This document shows, one piece after another, positions 33,976-43,863 of a DNA stretch of 64,000 bases. Under the pieces are notes generated by a model. The model was not told the origin of the DNA. It searched no databases and worked only from the letters and a program-made list of their open reading frames with translations. Each line of letters opens with the position of its first letter. The stretch's first letter is position 1. The position numbers and the translations under genes are program-made. The stretch covers positions 2,999,501 to 3,063,500 of the forward strand of contig NC_014923.1 in the NCBI RefSeq assembly GCF_000185905.1, written 5' to 3'. Source of the DNA: Mesorhizobium ciceri biovar biserrulae WSM1271. Lineage in GTDB: Bacteria > Pseudomonadota > Alphaproteobacteria > Rhizobiales > Rhizobiaceae.

Positions 33976-34758
33976 TCACCGGTTCGCCCCAATCACCCAC
34001 TGTTCCTGATCGACGAGCGTGCCGGTCATCGGCCCGGCAGAATCCGAAAGCAGGAAGACGGCGAGGTTGGCGATATCGCTGGTCGAGAACAGGCGGCCGA
34101 AGGCTTGCGAGGCGTTGGCGGCATCGAGCCAGCCCGGCCCGTTGCCCAGCGTGTCGGCTTGCATGACGCGTTCGGCCGGCGTGTCGGTCCAGCCGACATT
34201 GATGCCGTTGACGCGGATGCGATCGAAGCGATGGGCGTTGGCGGCGTTTTTGGTCAGCGTGGCCAGCGCGCCCTTGCTGGCGGAATAGACGGCGAGCTCC
34301 GGCGAGCCGCAATGGGCGTTGATCGACAGGATGTTGACGATGGCGCCGCGCTCTCCGCGCTTCTTCATGTCGGCGATGGCCGCCTGCATGAGGAAGAACG
34401 GCGCCCGCGCGTTGACCGCGAACAGCGAGGCCCAGCCGTCGAGATCGGCATCGACGAAGGAGGCCCGGTCGGTCAGTCCTGCGGCGTTGACCAGCGCATC
34501 GATGCGGCCGAAGCGCTCGATGCAGGCTTGCGCCAAAAGGGCAGGGGCTGCCGGGTCGGCGAGGTCGGCGGCGACGAAAACCGTCGGCGTGCCGAGCAGC
34601 GAAAGCTCTTCCGCAACGGCATCGCCGCGCGTCTTCTCGCGCCCGGTGACGAGCAGGCCGCCGGCGCCGCAGCGCGCCAGCGTCTCGGCGATGGCGCGGC
34701 CAATGCCTTGCGTCGAGCCGGTGACCAGCGCCACCTTGCCGTTGAGTTGGAGCTCCAT
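33976..34758 (-). CDS. Short-chain dehydrogenase/reductase (SDR)
   Basis: The 260-residue classical SDR has the cofactor loop TGSTQGIG, NAAG, catalytic Ser in NILSINAH and the Y-x-x-x-K motif YSASK, ending with a C-terminal substrate loop. The ATG has GGGAAGAGGA just upstream. It stands alone between the HerA-like gene (convergent) and the usg gene. Substrate unknown, NAD(P)H-dependent oxidoreduction expected. Confidence 0.85.
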   Translation of the reverse strand: MELQLNGKVALVTGSTQGIGRAIAETLARCGAGGLLVTGREKTRGDAVAEELSLLGTPTVFVAADLADPAAPALLAQACIERFGRIDALVNAAGLTDRASFVDADLDGWASLFAVNARAPFFLMQAAIADMKKRGERGAIVNILSINAHCGSPELAVYSASKGALATLTKNAANAHRFDRIRVNGINVGWTDTPAERVMQADTLGNGPGWLDAANASQAFGRLFSTSDIANLAVFLLSDSAGPMTGTLVDQEQWVIGANR

Positions 34759-34926
34759 TCCTCTTCCCCGCCTCGCATCTGATTTCAGGCTAGCGCGGCG
34801 CGATCGTTTTACAATACGGAAATTGGAAATCTTGGAGTGGAGGTTGTTGGCTTCGCGCTGCGTGGGGCCGGCGGGAGCCTGCCCCAATGTCGTGACCCCT
34901 ACGTAGCGGAGGCCGTCGCAAAGACG

Positions 34927-35205
34927 CTAGTGGACCGTGATTATGCCCTCGACGGCCCGCCATTCCGAAGGCTGGATGAGCCGGTGATGAGCAACGCGAA
35001 CCGAATGGAGCGGACCATCGAGTTCGCGCTCCCAATATTGGAGAAAACCCTTGAGTTCGGGAAAGGCCGGAGCGAGATCATAGTCCTGCCAGACATAGAG
35101 CTGAAGCAGGCTTGGATGATCGGGCAGGTAATAGTGGATTTCGGCCGTCGTCAGGCCATAACCTTCCATTTGCAGGCGGAATTCGTTGCTGACCATATCG
35201 GCCAT
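34927..35205 (-). CDS. usg: Usg family protein
   Basis: The 92-residue protein has an N-terminal EFRLQMEGYGLTTAEIHYYL and a C-terminal region with aromatic and charged residues. The length and pattern match the rhizobial Usg family, known from the region of tryptophan genes but without proven function. ATG at 35205 has the strong ribosome binding site GGAGAAAGAC. The gene is divergent from groES. Confidence 0.75.
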   Translation of the reverse strand: MADMVSNEFRLQMEGYGLTTAEIHYYLPDHPSLLQLYVWQDYDLAPAFPELKGFLQYWERELDGPLHSVRVAHHRLIQPSEWRAVEGIITVH

Positions 35206-35470
35206 GTCTTTCTCCTTCTCCGCTGAGGCATCCAGCCGGCGGGCATTTGTGTCGAACCCGCCCAATGCCGGGCCGGGCCGATCGGTTCTGTCGACCCTCT
35301 TCAAACAACGCCGCGAGAAGCTCGCGGGTTCCGAAAATAGCCACGCCATAACAGTGCCTTGGCGCTCTTTCTTGTCGAATATAAAAATTTTTGCGCTGGT
35401 CTCTTGAAACCGAAAAACGGCAAAACTAGCTCGATATGCGCCGCGATGCCTGACGAAGGGTCGCGGCGTT

Positions 35471-35503
35471 CCGCACCGGTCCGATATTGCCGGTTCGGTG
35501 CGG
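35471..35503 (+). other. Hairpin in the groES leader
   Basis: The 336-bp gap 35206-35541 ahead of groES holds a stem, CCGCACCG pairing with CGGTGCGG, with an inner CCG/CGG pair, 38 bp before the ATG. A second A/T-rich stretch is at 35376-35392. I find no CIRCE element (TTAGCACTC-N9-GAGTGCTAA) and no clear RpoH promoter. The hairpin does not cover the ribosome binding site (AGGAG at 35531). Confidence 0.4.
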
Positions 35504-35541
35504 AGGAACCTCAAAACCTGTTTGTCCACGAGGAGAACGAC

Positions 35542-35856
35542 ATGGCGTTCCGTCCATTGCATGACCGTATTCTGGTCCGCCGCCTTGAAGCCGAGGAGAA
35601 GACCTCCGGCGGCATCATCATCCCCGATACCGCAAAGGAAAAACCGCAGGAAGGCGAGGTGCTCGCCGTCGGTCCCGGCGCCCGCGACGACAGCGGCAAG
35701 CTTGTCGAACTCGATGTCAAGGTCGGCGACCGCATCCTGTTCGGCAAATGGTCCGGCACCGAGATCAAACTCGACGGCGAGGACCTGCTCATCATGAAGG
35801 AGAGCGACGTGATGGGGATCATCGATGAGATCGCCGAAGTGAAGAAGGCCGCCTGA
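35542..35856 (+). CDS. groES: Co-chaperonin GroES
   Basis: The 104-residue Hsp10 begins [19 protein letters not shown] and contains [18 protein letters not shown], the mobile loop that contacts GroEL, followed by the usual [10 protein letters not shown] and [22 protein letters not shown] 35542 has AGGAGAACG upstream. The 55-bp gap before groEL is normal. No CIRCE-like or other well-known heat-shock signal is seen, so this may be a secondary, non-stress-type groESL copy. Rhizobia often carry several. Confidence 0.95.
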   Translation: MAFRPLHDRILVRRLEAEEKTSGGIIIPDTAKEKPQEGEVLAVGPGARDDSGKLVELDVKVGDRILFGKWSGTEIKLDGEDLLIMKESDVMGIIDEIAEVKKAA

Positions 35857-35899
35857 CGGCTTCTTGTATCCAACCAGTCAACGAATGCTGCCTAGATAA

Positions 35900-37543
<1,644 letters not shown>

Positions 37544-37558
37544 AGTCGCGGCCCAATC

Positions 37559-37586
37559 CGCCCGCTCCCCTGGCGGGGAGCGGGCG
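37559..37586 (+). terminator. Strong hairpin after groEL
   Basis: CGCCCGCTCCCC and GGGGAGCGGGCG form a perfect 12-bp stem with the loop TGGC, 15 bp past the groEL stop. No U-run follows. It is a terminator or a stabiliser that separates groESL from the small downstream genes. Confidence 0.65.
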
Positions 37587-37613
37587 TCAGTCGAAGAGAG
37601 AGTGGAGGTAAAG

Positions 37614-37841
37614 ATGGATGCAATGGCTGGCCTCGGATCCGTACCGGCTCCTACGCATCAAGCGAAGGAGTTCCTGGCCTATGAAACAGAATGCAGGAAC
37701 GTGCTGAAGCCGCTGCTAGCAGGGCTGCTCGACATGGCTGAAGCCGCCGGCTGGAACCGGCGAACCGCGGCGTCGGCACTGATGTTCCTCGCAGCGCAGC
37801 AAGTGTCGGCAACATCCGAGGTATCCGCCGGCAGCGGCTGA
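37614..37841 (+). CDS. Small protein downstream of groEL
   Basis: The product is 75 residues from ATG 37614, which has GGAGG seven bases upstream. Two amphipathic helices are seen (AKEFLAYETECRNVLKPLLA and RRTAASALMFLAAQQVSA). I do not recognise the family. It sits behind the groEL hairpin and before a DUF982 gene in the same direction, so it may form a late part of the chaperonin operon. Confidence 0.6.
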   Translation: MDAMAGLGSVPAPTHQAKEFLAYETECRNVLKPLLAGLLDMAEAAGWNRRTAASALMFLAAQQVSATSEVSAGSG

Positions 37842-37939
37842 ACGGAAATCGGCCAGTCCCTTCACCTATCCGCGGCGGGCCGTGCTTCCCGGTGTTCGGC
37901 CCGCTGCAGGCCCTGAACAATCGAGAGGAGGCACAAGCC

Positions 37940-38233
37940 ATGAATCGCGGGCAATTCGAGGAACCGGTCACACTTCTGGTCGGAATGGGCTTTCCGAGGA
38001 AGATCGACAGCGTGATGGAAGCCTATGCACTGCTGCAGGACTGGCCGAGCGCCGGCCGCAACGGCGCCCATGCCATCGCACTCAACGCTTGCAAGGCGGG
38101 CATCGTTGGCGAAATCGATCCGGAGACGGTGCGGGCCACGCTGGTCAGCTTCGCGCGCCGCCACGACATACTGGTGCCTGACATGGTTACGCCGCTCGCG
38201 ACGGTGGCGGGTGGTGCGCTGCGCACGAGCTGA
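37940..38233 (+). CDS. DUF982 domain protein
   Basis: The 97-residue protein has the DUF982 pattern: VTLLVGMGFPRKIDSVMEAY, LLQDWPSAGRNGAHAIALNA with the conserved W-P, and CKAGIVGEIDPETVRATLVS. Such proteins are abundant in Rhizobiales, but their role is unknown. ATG at 37940 follows GAGAGGAGG. The position right after groESL recurs in other rhizobial contexts only as an impression, so I make no functional claim. Confidence 0.75.
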   Translation: MNRGQFEEPVTLLVGMGFPRKIDSVMEAYALLQDWPSAGRNGAHAIALNACKAGIVGEIDPETVRATLVSFARRHDILVPDMVTPLATVAGGALRTS

Positions 38234-38245
38234 ACTGACGATGAC

Positions 38246-38262
38246 GGCGCTGCAACAGCGCC
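38246..38262 (+). terminator. Small stem-loop after the DUF982 gene
   Basis: GGCGCTG-CAA-CAGCGCC, a 7-bp stem, 12 bp past the DUF982 stop. Possible transcription end. The 337-bp gap from here to 38570 holds the dyads described separately and no gene. Confidence 0.4.
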
Positions 38263-38340
38263 TGAACACGCTGTTCTTGCGATAGGCCAGGCGCCCACCG
38301 GACACGTTGGAATTCCGTTTCGGGCGGTAGTGTTCTCGTT

Positions 38341-38532
38341 GGTCAGTCGAGCGAACGCGTCAGCAAGACTGACCTGTTCTGCCCGAATAGCGCCTCTGAG
38401 CGCGCCCTTCCGGTTAAAAAAGTATCATCCGTTGTCTTGAATCGTGGTGGCGCCTGTTGTCACGAGCCGGTACCGTGGCTCTTGAAATGCAGAGCCGAAA
38501 CCAATTCGGCCGGTTTAGGGAATTGGGCCGAA
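38341..38532 (+). promoter_or_regulatory. Dyad-rich region upstream of the AraC gene
   Basis: Three inverted repeats: GGTCAGTC at 38341-38348 and GACTGACC at 38367-38374; GAGCC at 38464-38468 and GGCTC at 38477-38481; TTCGGCC at 38505-38511 and GGCCGAA at 38526-38532. They lie within 230 bp of the start and are candidates for operator sites. Confidence 0.4.
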
Positions 38533-38570
38533 CGCGGCAAATATCCGTGCCGGCCCGGGAGGAAACGGAC

Positions 38571-39455
38571 ATGGAACCGGACCTGGAAGTTGTCCAGATA
38601 CGACGCGGTGAGTCCTTCAAGGCGTGGTCGCATGGCTACCCCTTCCATACGGTGCGCTGGCACTTCCATCCAGAATATGAACTGCATCAGGTAATCTTCA
38701 CCAACGGCCGCTATTTCGTCGGCGACTTCATCGGCGAGTTCGAGCCGGGCAATCTGGTGCTGACGGGGCCGAACCTGCCCCACAATTGGGTCAGCGACAT
38801 CCCCAAGGACAGCTCGATCCCGCTGCGCGGCCGCATCATTCAGTTTTCCGAAAGTTTCATCGGCGATGCCATGCATGTGCTGCCGGAGCTGGCGGGGCTT
38901 GCGGCTCTGCTCGAGGCGTCGCGGCGCGGCGTGCTGTTTTCCAACCGCACCAGCAAGGCGCTGGCGCCATTGATGGAAGAGATGATGCAGGCGCAGGGCG
39001 TGCGCCGCATCGAGCTGTTTATGATGATCGCCGGCCTGCTCAGCCGCGCCCAGGAATTCCAGCTGCTGGCAAGCGCCAGCTATCGGCCCGATCCGTCGGG
39101 CTACATGACCGCCGGCATGAACAAGGCGCTCGCCTATATCAGGGAGAACCTGACGCAGCTGTTCGACGAGGCGGATCTCGCCGCCATCGCCGGCCAGTCG
39201 ACCGGGGCCTTCTCGCGCTCGTTTCGCCGCCACACCGGCATGTCGCTGGTGCAGTATGTCAAGCGGCTGCGCATCAATCTCGCCTGCCAGATCCTGATGA
39301 GCGATGAGCAGGCGTCGATTACCGACATCTGCTACGAGGTCGGCTTCAACAACCTGTCCAATTTCAACCGGCAGTTCCTGGCGGAGAAGGGCATGCCGCC
39401 CTCGCGCTTCAGGCGCCTGCTGGCCGACAACATCAACGCGGGAAAAGCCGCTTAA
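38571..39455 (+). CDS. AraC-family regulator of the ribitol-type operon
   Basis: The 294-residue protein has a cupin-like N-terminal sensor (residues about 15-90: VRWHFHPEYELHQVIFTNGR, DFEPGN-like turn) and an AraC C-terminal domain from about 190 with LAAIAGQSTGAFSRSFRRHT and the second unit ITDICYEVGFNNLSNFNRQF. ATG 38571 has GGGAGGAAAC upstream. It sits 248 bp before the binding-protein gene in the same direction and is probably the activator of the operon. Confidence 0.85.
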   Translation: MEPDLEVVQIRRGESFKAWSHGYPFHTVRWHFHPEYELHQVIFTNGRYFVGDFIGEFEPGNLVLTGPNLPHNWVSDIPKDSSIPLRGRIIQFSESFIGDAMHVLPELAGLAALLEASRRGVLFSNRTSKALAPLMEEMMQAQGVRRIELFMMIAGLLSRAQEFQLLASASYRPDPSGYMTAGMNKALAYIRENLTQLFDEADLAAIAGQSTGAFSRSFRRHTGMSLVQYVKRLRINLACQILMSDEQASITDICYEVGFNNLSNFNRQFLAEKGMPPSRFRRLLADNINAGKAA

Positions 39456-39703
39456 CGGAGGAGCCAGGGAGGAACCAAGGGAGGATTTTTCTTTTGCATG
39501 ACGGACGTGAGCCGCGTTGAGCGGTTCGCGATGGGGAACGCTTGTCTCGAATTCCTCCGTCGGCGGAGGACGTCGGCGCGGCTCGAAAGTCCAGCGCCGG
39601 ACCCTGGTTCCCCTGCAGTTGGGGCGAGGGTGGATGGGTGTCTTCAGACCACCAAAGCAGTCAACGACCTTCTTACAACATATCCAGAAACGGAGAAGAC
39701 CGA

Positions 39704-40792
39704 ATGACCAAACTTTCAATTTCATTGAAGTCCACTGGCAAGTCCGCCGGCATGGCAGCGCTTGCGCTGTCGCTGCTGGCAGGCACCGCCGCTATCGCCA
39801 AGGCAGCCGAAGTCACCGACGCCACCGTCGCCTTCCTGATGCCTGATCAGGCCTCGACCCGTTACGAACAGCATGATTATCCCGGCTTCGCCGCCGAGAT
39901 GAAGAAGCTATGCCCGGGCTGCAAGGTGCTCTACCAGAACGCCGATGCCGACGCCTCGCGCCAGCAGCAGCAGTTCAACTCGGTGATCTCGCAGGGCGCC
40001 AAGGCGATTGTGCTCGACCCCGTCGACTCGACCGCCGCCGCCTCGCTGGTCAAGCTGGCGCAGAGCCAGGGCATCAAGGTCATAGCCTATGACCGGCCAA
40101 TCCCGACAGCGCCGGCCGACTTCTATGTCTCGTTCAACAATGAAGGCATCGGCAAGGCCATCGCCGATTCGCTGGTCGAGCACCTGAAGGCGCTGAAGGT
40201 CGATCCGGCCACCGGCGGCGTTTTACAGATCAACGGTTCGCCGACCGACGCGGCGGCCGGCCTGATCAAGAAGGGCATCCATGCCGGCCTCGACAACAGC
40301 GGCTACAAGATCCTGGCCGAATACGACACGCCGGAATGGGCGCCGCCGAAGGCGCAGCAATGGGCCGGCGGCCAGATCACCCGCTTCGGCCCGAAAATCC
40401 TCGGCGTGGTTGCCGCCAATGACGGCACCGGTGGCGGCGCCATCGCGGCCTTCAAGGCGGCCGGCGTCGATCCGGTGCCGCCGGTGACCGGCAATGACGC
40501 GACGATCGCGGCACTGCAGCTGATCATCGCCGGCGACCAGTACAACACCATCTCCAAGCCGAGCGAGATCGTGGCGGCGGCCGCCGCCAACATCGCCATC
40601 AAGCTACTTTCCGGCGAGACGCCTAAGGCCGAGATGACGCTGTACGATACGCCCTCGCAGCTGTTCACGCCGGCTGTTGTGACGCAGGAAAACCTGAAGG
40701 CCGAGATCATCGACAAGAAGATCAACACCGCGGCCGAGCTCTGCGTCGATCGTTACGCGGAAGGCTGCAAGAAGCTGGGCATCGGGAACTGA
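39704..40792 (+). CDS. Sugar/polyol ABC transporter substrate-binding protein, RbsB/XylF type
   Basis: The 362-residue precursor has a signal peptide (GMAALALSLLAGTAAIAKAA, cut before EVTDAT). The mature part begins VAFLMPDQASTRYEQHDYPG and continues with GAKAIVLDPVDSTAAASLV and IKVIAYDRPIP, the periplasmic type 1 sugar-binding fold. It delivers its ligand to the permease at 41707. The downstream ribitol dehydrogenase and pentulokinase suggest that the ligand is ribitol or another pentitol. A stable hairpin follows the gene. Confidence 0.87.
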   Translation: MTKLSISLKSTGKSAGMAALALSLLAGTAAIAKAAEVTDATVAFLMPDQASTRYEQHDYPGFAAEMKKLCPGCKVLYQNADADASRQQQQFNSVISQGAKAIVLDPVDSTAAASLVKLAQSQGIKVIAYDRPIPTAPADFYVSFNNEGIGKAIADSLVEHLKALKVDPATGGVLQINGSPTDAAAGLIKKGIHAGLDNSGYKILAEYDTPEWAPPKAQQWAGGQITRFGPKILGVVAANDGTGGGAIAAFKAAGVDPVPPVTGNDATIAALQLIIAGDQYNTISKPSEIVAAAAANIAIKLLSGETPKAEMTLYDTPSQLFTPAVVTQENLKAEIIDKKINTAAELCVDRYAEGCKKLGIGN

Positions 40793-40811
40793 CCGCGACC
40801 CTTGCCCGCTC

Positions 40812-40846
40812 CGCTGCCTGGCCACCCGCGCGGTGGCCAGGCAGCG
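40812..40846 (+). repeat. Perfect 15-bp stem hairpin between binding-protein and ATPase genes
   Basis: CGCTGCCTGGCCACC and GGTGGCCAGGCAGCG pair perfectly around the loop CGCGC. It lies 20 bp past the binding-protein stop inside the operon and is not followed by a U-run. It probably protects the 3' end of the binding-protein mRNA, like REP elements do, so that the binding protein is made in excess. Confidence 0.7.
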
Positions 40847-40888
40847 CTCATGCGAAATTTTTGAACCGGTTTTGAAAGGCTTCCTGGC

Positions 40889-41710
40889 ATGACCGATACC
40901 TCGGACGAACCGGTTCCGGCAGGCGAGCTGGTGCTCAGCCTGCGCGGCGTTTCGAAGAATTTCGGCGCCGTTTCGGCGCTCACCGACATCGATCTCGATG
41001 TCCATGCAGGCGAAGTGGTGGCGCTGGTCGGCGACAATGGCGCCGGCAAATCGACCCTGGTCAAGATCCTGGCCGGCGTGCATCAGCCGAGCTCAGGCAC
41101 GATCAGTTTTCGCGGCAAGCCGGTGACGCTTGCCGATCCGAGTGCCGCGCTGACGCTCGGCATCGCCACCGTGTTCCAGGACCTGGCGCTGTGCGAGAAC
41201 CTCGACATCGTCGCCAACATCTTCCTTGGCCGCGAACTCAGCCCGCTGCGGCTGGACGAGGTGGCGATGGAAGTGCGCGCCTGGACGCTGCTCAACGAGC
41301 TTTCGGCGCGCATCCCGAGTGTCCGCGAAGTGGTCGCTTCACTGTCGGGCGGCCAGCGCCAGACGGTGGCGATCGCGCGCTCGCTGCTGCTCGAACCCAA
41401 GCTCATCCTGCTCGACGAGCCGACGGCAGCGCTTGGCGTGGCGCAGACGGCGGAAGTGCTCAATTTGATCGAGCGGGTGCGCGACCGCGGCCTCGGCGTC
41501 GTCATCATCAGCCACAACATGGAAGACGTGCGCGCCGTCGCCGACCGCATCGTCGTGCTGCGGCTTGGCCGCAACAACGGCATCTTCTCGCCCGATGCCT
41601 CGAACCAGGAACTGGTCAGCGCCATCACCGGCGCCTCGAACAATTCGGTGTCGCGGCGCGCCGAGCGCAGGCAGGCCAGGCAAGACCAGACCCAGGAGCC
41701 ACGCCCATGA
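40889..41710 (+). CDS. Sugar/polyol ABC transporter ATP-binding protein
   Basis: The 273-residue protein has one ABC domain: Walker A GDNGAGKST near residue 50, Q-loop (TVFQDLALCENL), signature LSGGQRQTVAIARSL, Walker B LILLDEPTAAL and switch His (VIISHNMEDV). Monodomain ATPases such as FrcA-type work as dimers with RbsC-like permeases. The stop overlaps the permease start by 4 bp. It energises polyol uptake. Confidence 0.88.
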   Translation: MTDTSDEPVPAGELVLSLRGVSKNFGAVSALTDIDLDVHAGEVVALVGDNGAGKSTLVKILAGVHQPSSGTISFRGKPVTLADPSAALTLGIATVFQDLALCENLDIVANIFLGRELSPLRLDEVAMEVRAWTLLNELSARIPSVREVVASLSGGQRQTVAIARSLLLEPKLILLDEPTAALGVAQTAEVLNLIERVRDRGLGVVIISHNMEDVRAVADRIVVLRLGRNNGIFSPDASNQELVSAITGASNNSVSRRAERRQARQDQTQEPRP

Positions 41711-42963
41711 GCCGCGAAGCCGAAGCCGCCCCCGTGCCGCCGCAGCTCGACCGCGCCGATGTGCGCGTCAAGCACGAGGCGGGGATTGGCGGCGCCATCC
41801 GCCGGTTCTTCGACCGGGTCCGCTCGGGCGATCTCGGCTCGCTGCCAGTGATTGTCGGGCTGGTCATCATCTGGACGGTGTTCGCCAGCATCAACCCGAT
41901 CTTCCTGTCGAGCAGCAATCTGGTCAATCTGCTGTTCGATTGCTCCACCGTCGGCGTCATCGCGCTCGGCATCGTCTGCGTTTTGATGGTCGGCGAGATC
42001 GACCTGTCGGTCGGTTCGATCAGCGGCTTTGCCTCGGCCATGGTCGGCACGCTGTGGGTCAACCAGGGCTGGCCGGTGGCGCTCGCGATTCTGGCCGCTG
42101 TTGCCGTCGGCGGCTTCATCGGCGCCCTCTATGCGCTGCTGTTCAACCGGCTCGGCATGCCGAGCTTCGTCTCGACGCTGGCCGGCTTGCTGGCGGTGCT
42201 TGGCCTGCAGCTCTACATCCTCGGCTCGACCGGCTCGATCAACCTGCCCTACGGCTCGAACCTGGTGAATTTCGGCCAGTTGCTGATGATGCCCAAACTC
42301 GTCTCGTTCGCTCTGGCGGCCGTGCCGGGCATCGTCATGCTGATCACCGGCCTGCGCACCGTCGCGCGCCGCCGCGCCGCGAACCTGTCGGCGCCGTCGA
42401 CCGGCGGGCTCGTCACGCGCGCGGTGGTGATTACGGTCATTCTCGAGCTCATCGTCTTCTATCTCAATCAGGCGCGCGGCATTCCGTGGATGTTCGGCCT
42501 GTTCGTCGGCCTGGTCATATCGATGCACTACGCGCTGACGCGGACCAAATGGGGCCGCTCTATGTCGGCGGTCGGCGGCAACCGCGAGGCGGCGCGGCGC
42601 GCCGGCATCAATGTGCGGCTGATCTATTCCAGCGCCTTCGTGCTGTGCTCGATGCTGGCGGCTTTCGGCGGCGTGCTGTCGGCGGCCCGCCTTGCCTCGG
42701 CCAGCCAGCAGGCCGGCACGGGCGACGTCAACCTCAACGCCATCGCGGCGGCCGTCATAGGCGGCACCAGCCTGTTCGGCGGCAGGGGCAGCGCCTATTC
42801 GGCACTGCTCGGCATCATCGTCATCCAGTCGATCGCCAGCGGCCTGACGCTGCTCGATCTGTCCTCGTCGCTTCGGTACATGATCACCGGCGCCGTGCTT
42901 GCCATCGCGGTCATCGTCGACTCGCTGGCACGCCGCTCGCGTGTCTCGCATGGCCGGGCCTGA
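41707..42963 (+). CDS. Sugar/polyol ABC transporter permease, XylH/RbsC type
   Basis: The 418-residue membrane protein has about ten hydrophobic helices and the family motif [20 protein letters not shown]. The EAA-like segment [17 protein letters not shown], typical of RbsC/XylH proteins, lies at about residues 290-310. Its length is that of XylH (about 390-420). ATG overlaps the ATPase stop. It forms the channel with the ATPase and the binding protein. Confidence 0.87.
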   Translation: MSREAEAAPVPPQLDRADVRVKHEAGIGGAIRRFFDRVRSGDLGSLPVIVGLVIIWTVFASINPIFLSSSNLVNLLFDCSTVGVIALGIVCVLMVGEIDLSVGSISGFASAMVGTLWVNQGWPVALAILAAVAVGGFIGALYALLFNRLGMPSFVSTLAGLLAVLGLQLYILGSTGSINLPYGSNLVNFGQLLMMPKLVSFALAAVPGIVMLITGLRTVARRRAANLSAPSTGGLVTRAVVITVILELIVFYLNQARGIPWMFGLFVGLVISMHYALTRTKWGRSMSAVGGNREAARRAGINVRLIYSSAFVLCSMLAAFGGVLSAARLASASQQAGTGDVNLNAIAAAVIGGTSLFGGRGSAYSALLGIIVIQSIASGLTLLDLSSSLRYMITGAVLAIAVIVDSLARRSRVSHGRA

Positions 42964-42985
42964 ACCCATCAACAGGAAGCAAGAC

Positions 42986-43714
42986 ATGAGCCAAGAACTG
43001 TCCGGAAAAGTTGCCGCCGTCACCGGTGCCGCGTCAGGCATCGGCCTCGAATGCGCCAGGCATATGCTGGCGGCCGGCGCCACCGTGGTGCTGGTCGACC
43101 GCGCCGAGGCGACGCTGAACAAACTGTGCACCGAACTCGGCCCCAAAGCGATCCCGCTGGTTATCGACCTGATGCAGCCGGCAAGCGTCGCCACCATGAT
43201 GCCGCAAATCCTGGAGAAGGCCGGCCAGCTCGACATCTTCCATGCCAATGCCGGCGCCTATGTCGGCGGCGAGGTGGCGAATGGCGATCCCGACGTCTGG
43301 GACCGCATGCTCAACCTCAACATCAATGCCTGCTTCCGTTCGATCCAGGCGGTGCTGCCGCACATGATCGAACGCAAGACCGGCGACGTCATCGTCACCA
43401 GTTCGATCGCCGGTCTGGTCCCGGTGGTCTGGGAACCGATCTACACGGCCTCCAAGCACGCCGTGCAGGCCTTCGTCCACACGGTGCGCCGGCAGGTCGC
43501 CAAGCACGGCCTGCGCGTCGGCGCCGTGGCGCCCGGCCCGGTGGTGACGGCACTGGTCGACGACTGGCCGAAGGCCAAGCTCGAAGAGGAACTCGCCGCC
43601 GGCGGCCTGATGCAGCCACGCGAGGTGGCCGAAGCCGTGATGTTCATGCTGACCCGGCCGCGCAATGTGACGATAAGGGATTTGGTGATTTTGCCGCAGA
43701 GCAATGATCTCTAA
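42986..43714 (+). CDS. rbtD: Ribitol 2-dehydrogenase (SDR family)
   Basis: The 242-residue protein matches my memory of enterobacterial ribitol dehydrogenase very closely, in blocks such as [39 protein letters not shown] and [19 protein letters not shown]. The SDR catalytic Y-x-x-x-K (YTASK) and Ser (VTSSIAG) are present. It oxidises ribitol to D-ribulose with NAD. Gene order with the transporter and FGGY kinase supports the assignment. The symbol is given by analogy with Klebsiella rbtD; rhizobial papers use rbtA. Confidence 0.83.
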   Translation: MSQELSGKVAAVTGAASGIGLECARHMLAAGATVVLVDRAEATLNKLCTELGPKAIPLVIDLMQPASVATMMPQILEKAGQLDIFHANAGAYVGGEVANGDPDVWDRMLNLNINACFRSIQAVLPHMIERKTGDVIVTSSIAGLVPVVWEPIYTASKHAVQAFVHTVRRQVAKHGLRVGAVAPGPVVTALVDDWPKAKLEEELAAGGLMQPREVAEAVMFMLTRPRNVTIRDLVILPQSNDL

Positions 43715-43844
43715 GGGGAGTAGGGCAGTAGGGCAGTAGGGCAGTAGGGCAGTAGGATTGCTCTGCCGTTCAATGCCCGGGCCCGAGCCAAGCCACCATC
43801 CCCTATTCCCGTACTGCCTTACTGCCCTACTCCCCTACTGCCCT
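43715..43844 (+). repeat. Octamer tandem repeat with inverted copies
   Basis: The unit GGGCAGTA is repeated four times at 43723-43754, preceded by the variant GGGGAGTA at 43715-43722. Four inverted units, in the order TACTGCCT, TACTGCCC, TACTCCCC, TACTGCCC, occupy 43812-43843. The left 43715-43738 and right 43812-43835 can form a 24-bp stem with one mismatch. It sits between the ribitol dehydrogenase stop and the kinase start. Confidence 0.85.
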
Positions 43845-43863
43845 AAACCGAAGGTTTCCCCCA

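Noticed and set aside
35206..35541. CIRCE element, sigma-54 promoter or RNA thermometer for groESL
   Set aside because: No CIRCE match. A TTGGCGC near 35359 lacks the correctly spaced -12 GC. The hairpin at 35471-35503 leaves the ribosome binding site free, so it does not resemble a ROSE thermometer.
43715..43844. CRISPR-like array
   Set aside because: The repeats are 8 bp and directly adjacent, with no spacers of constant length and no cas genes.
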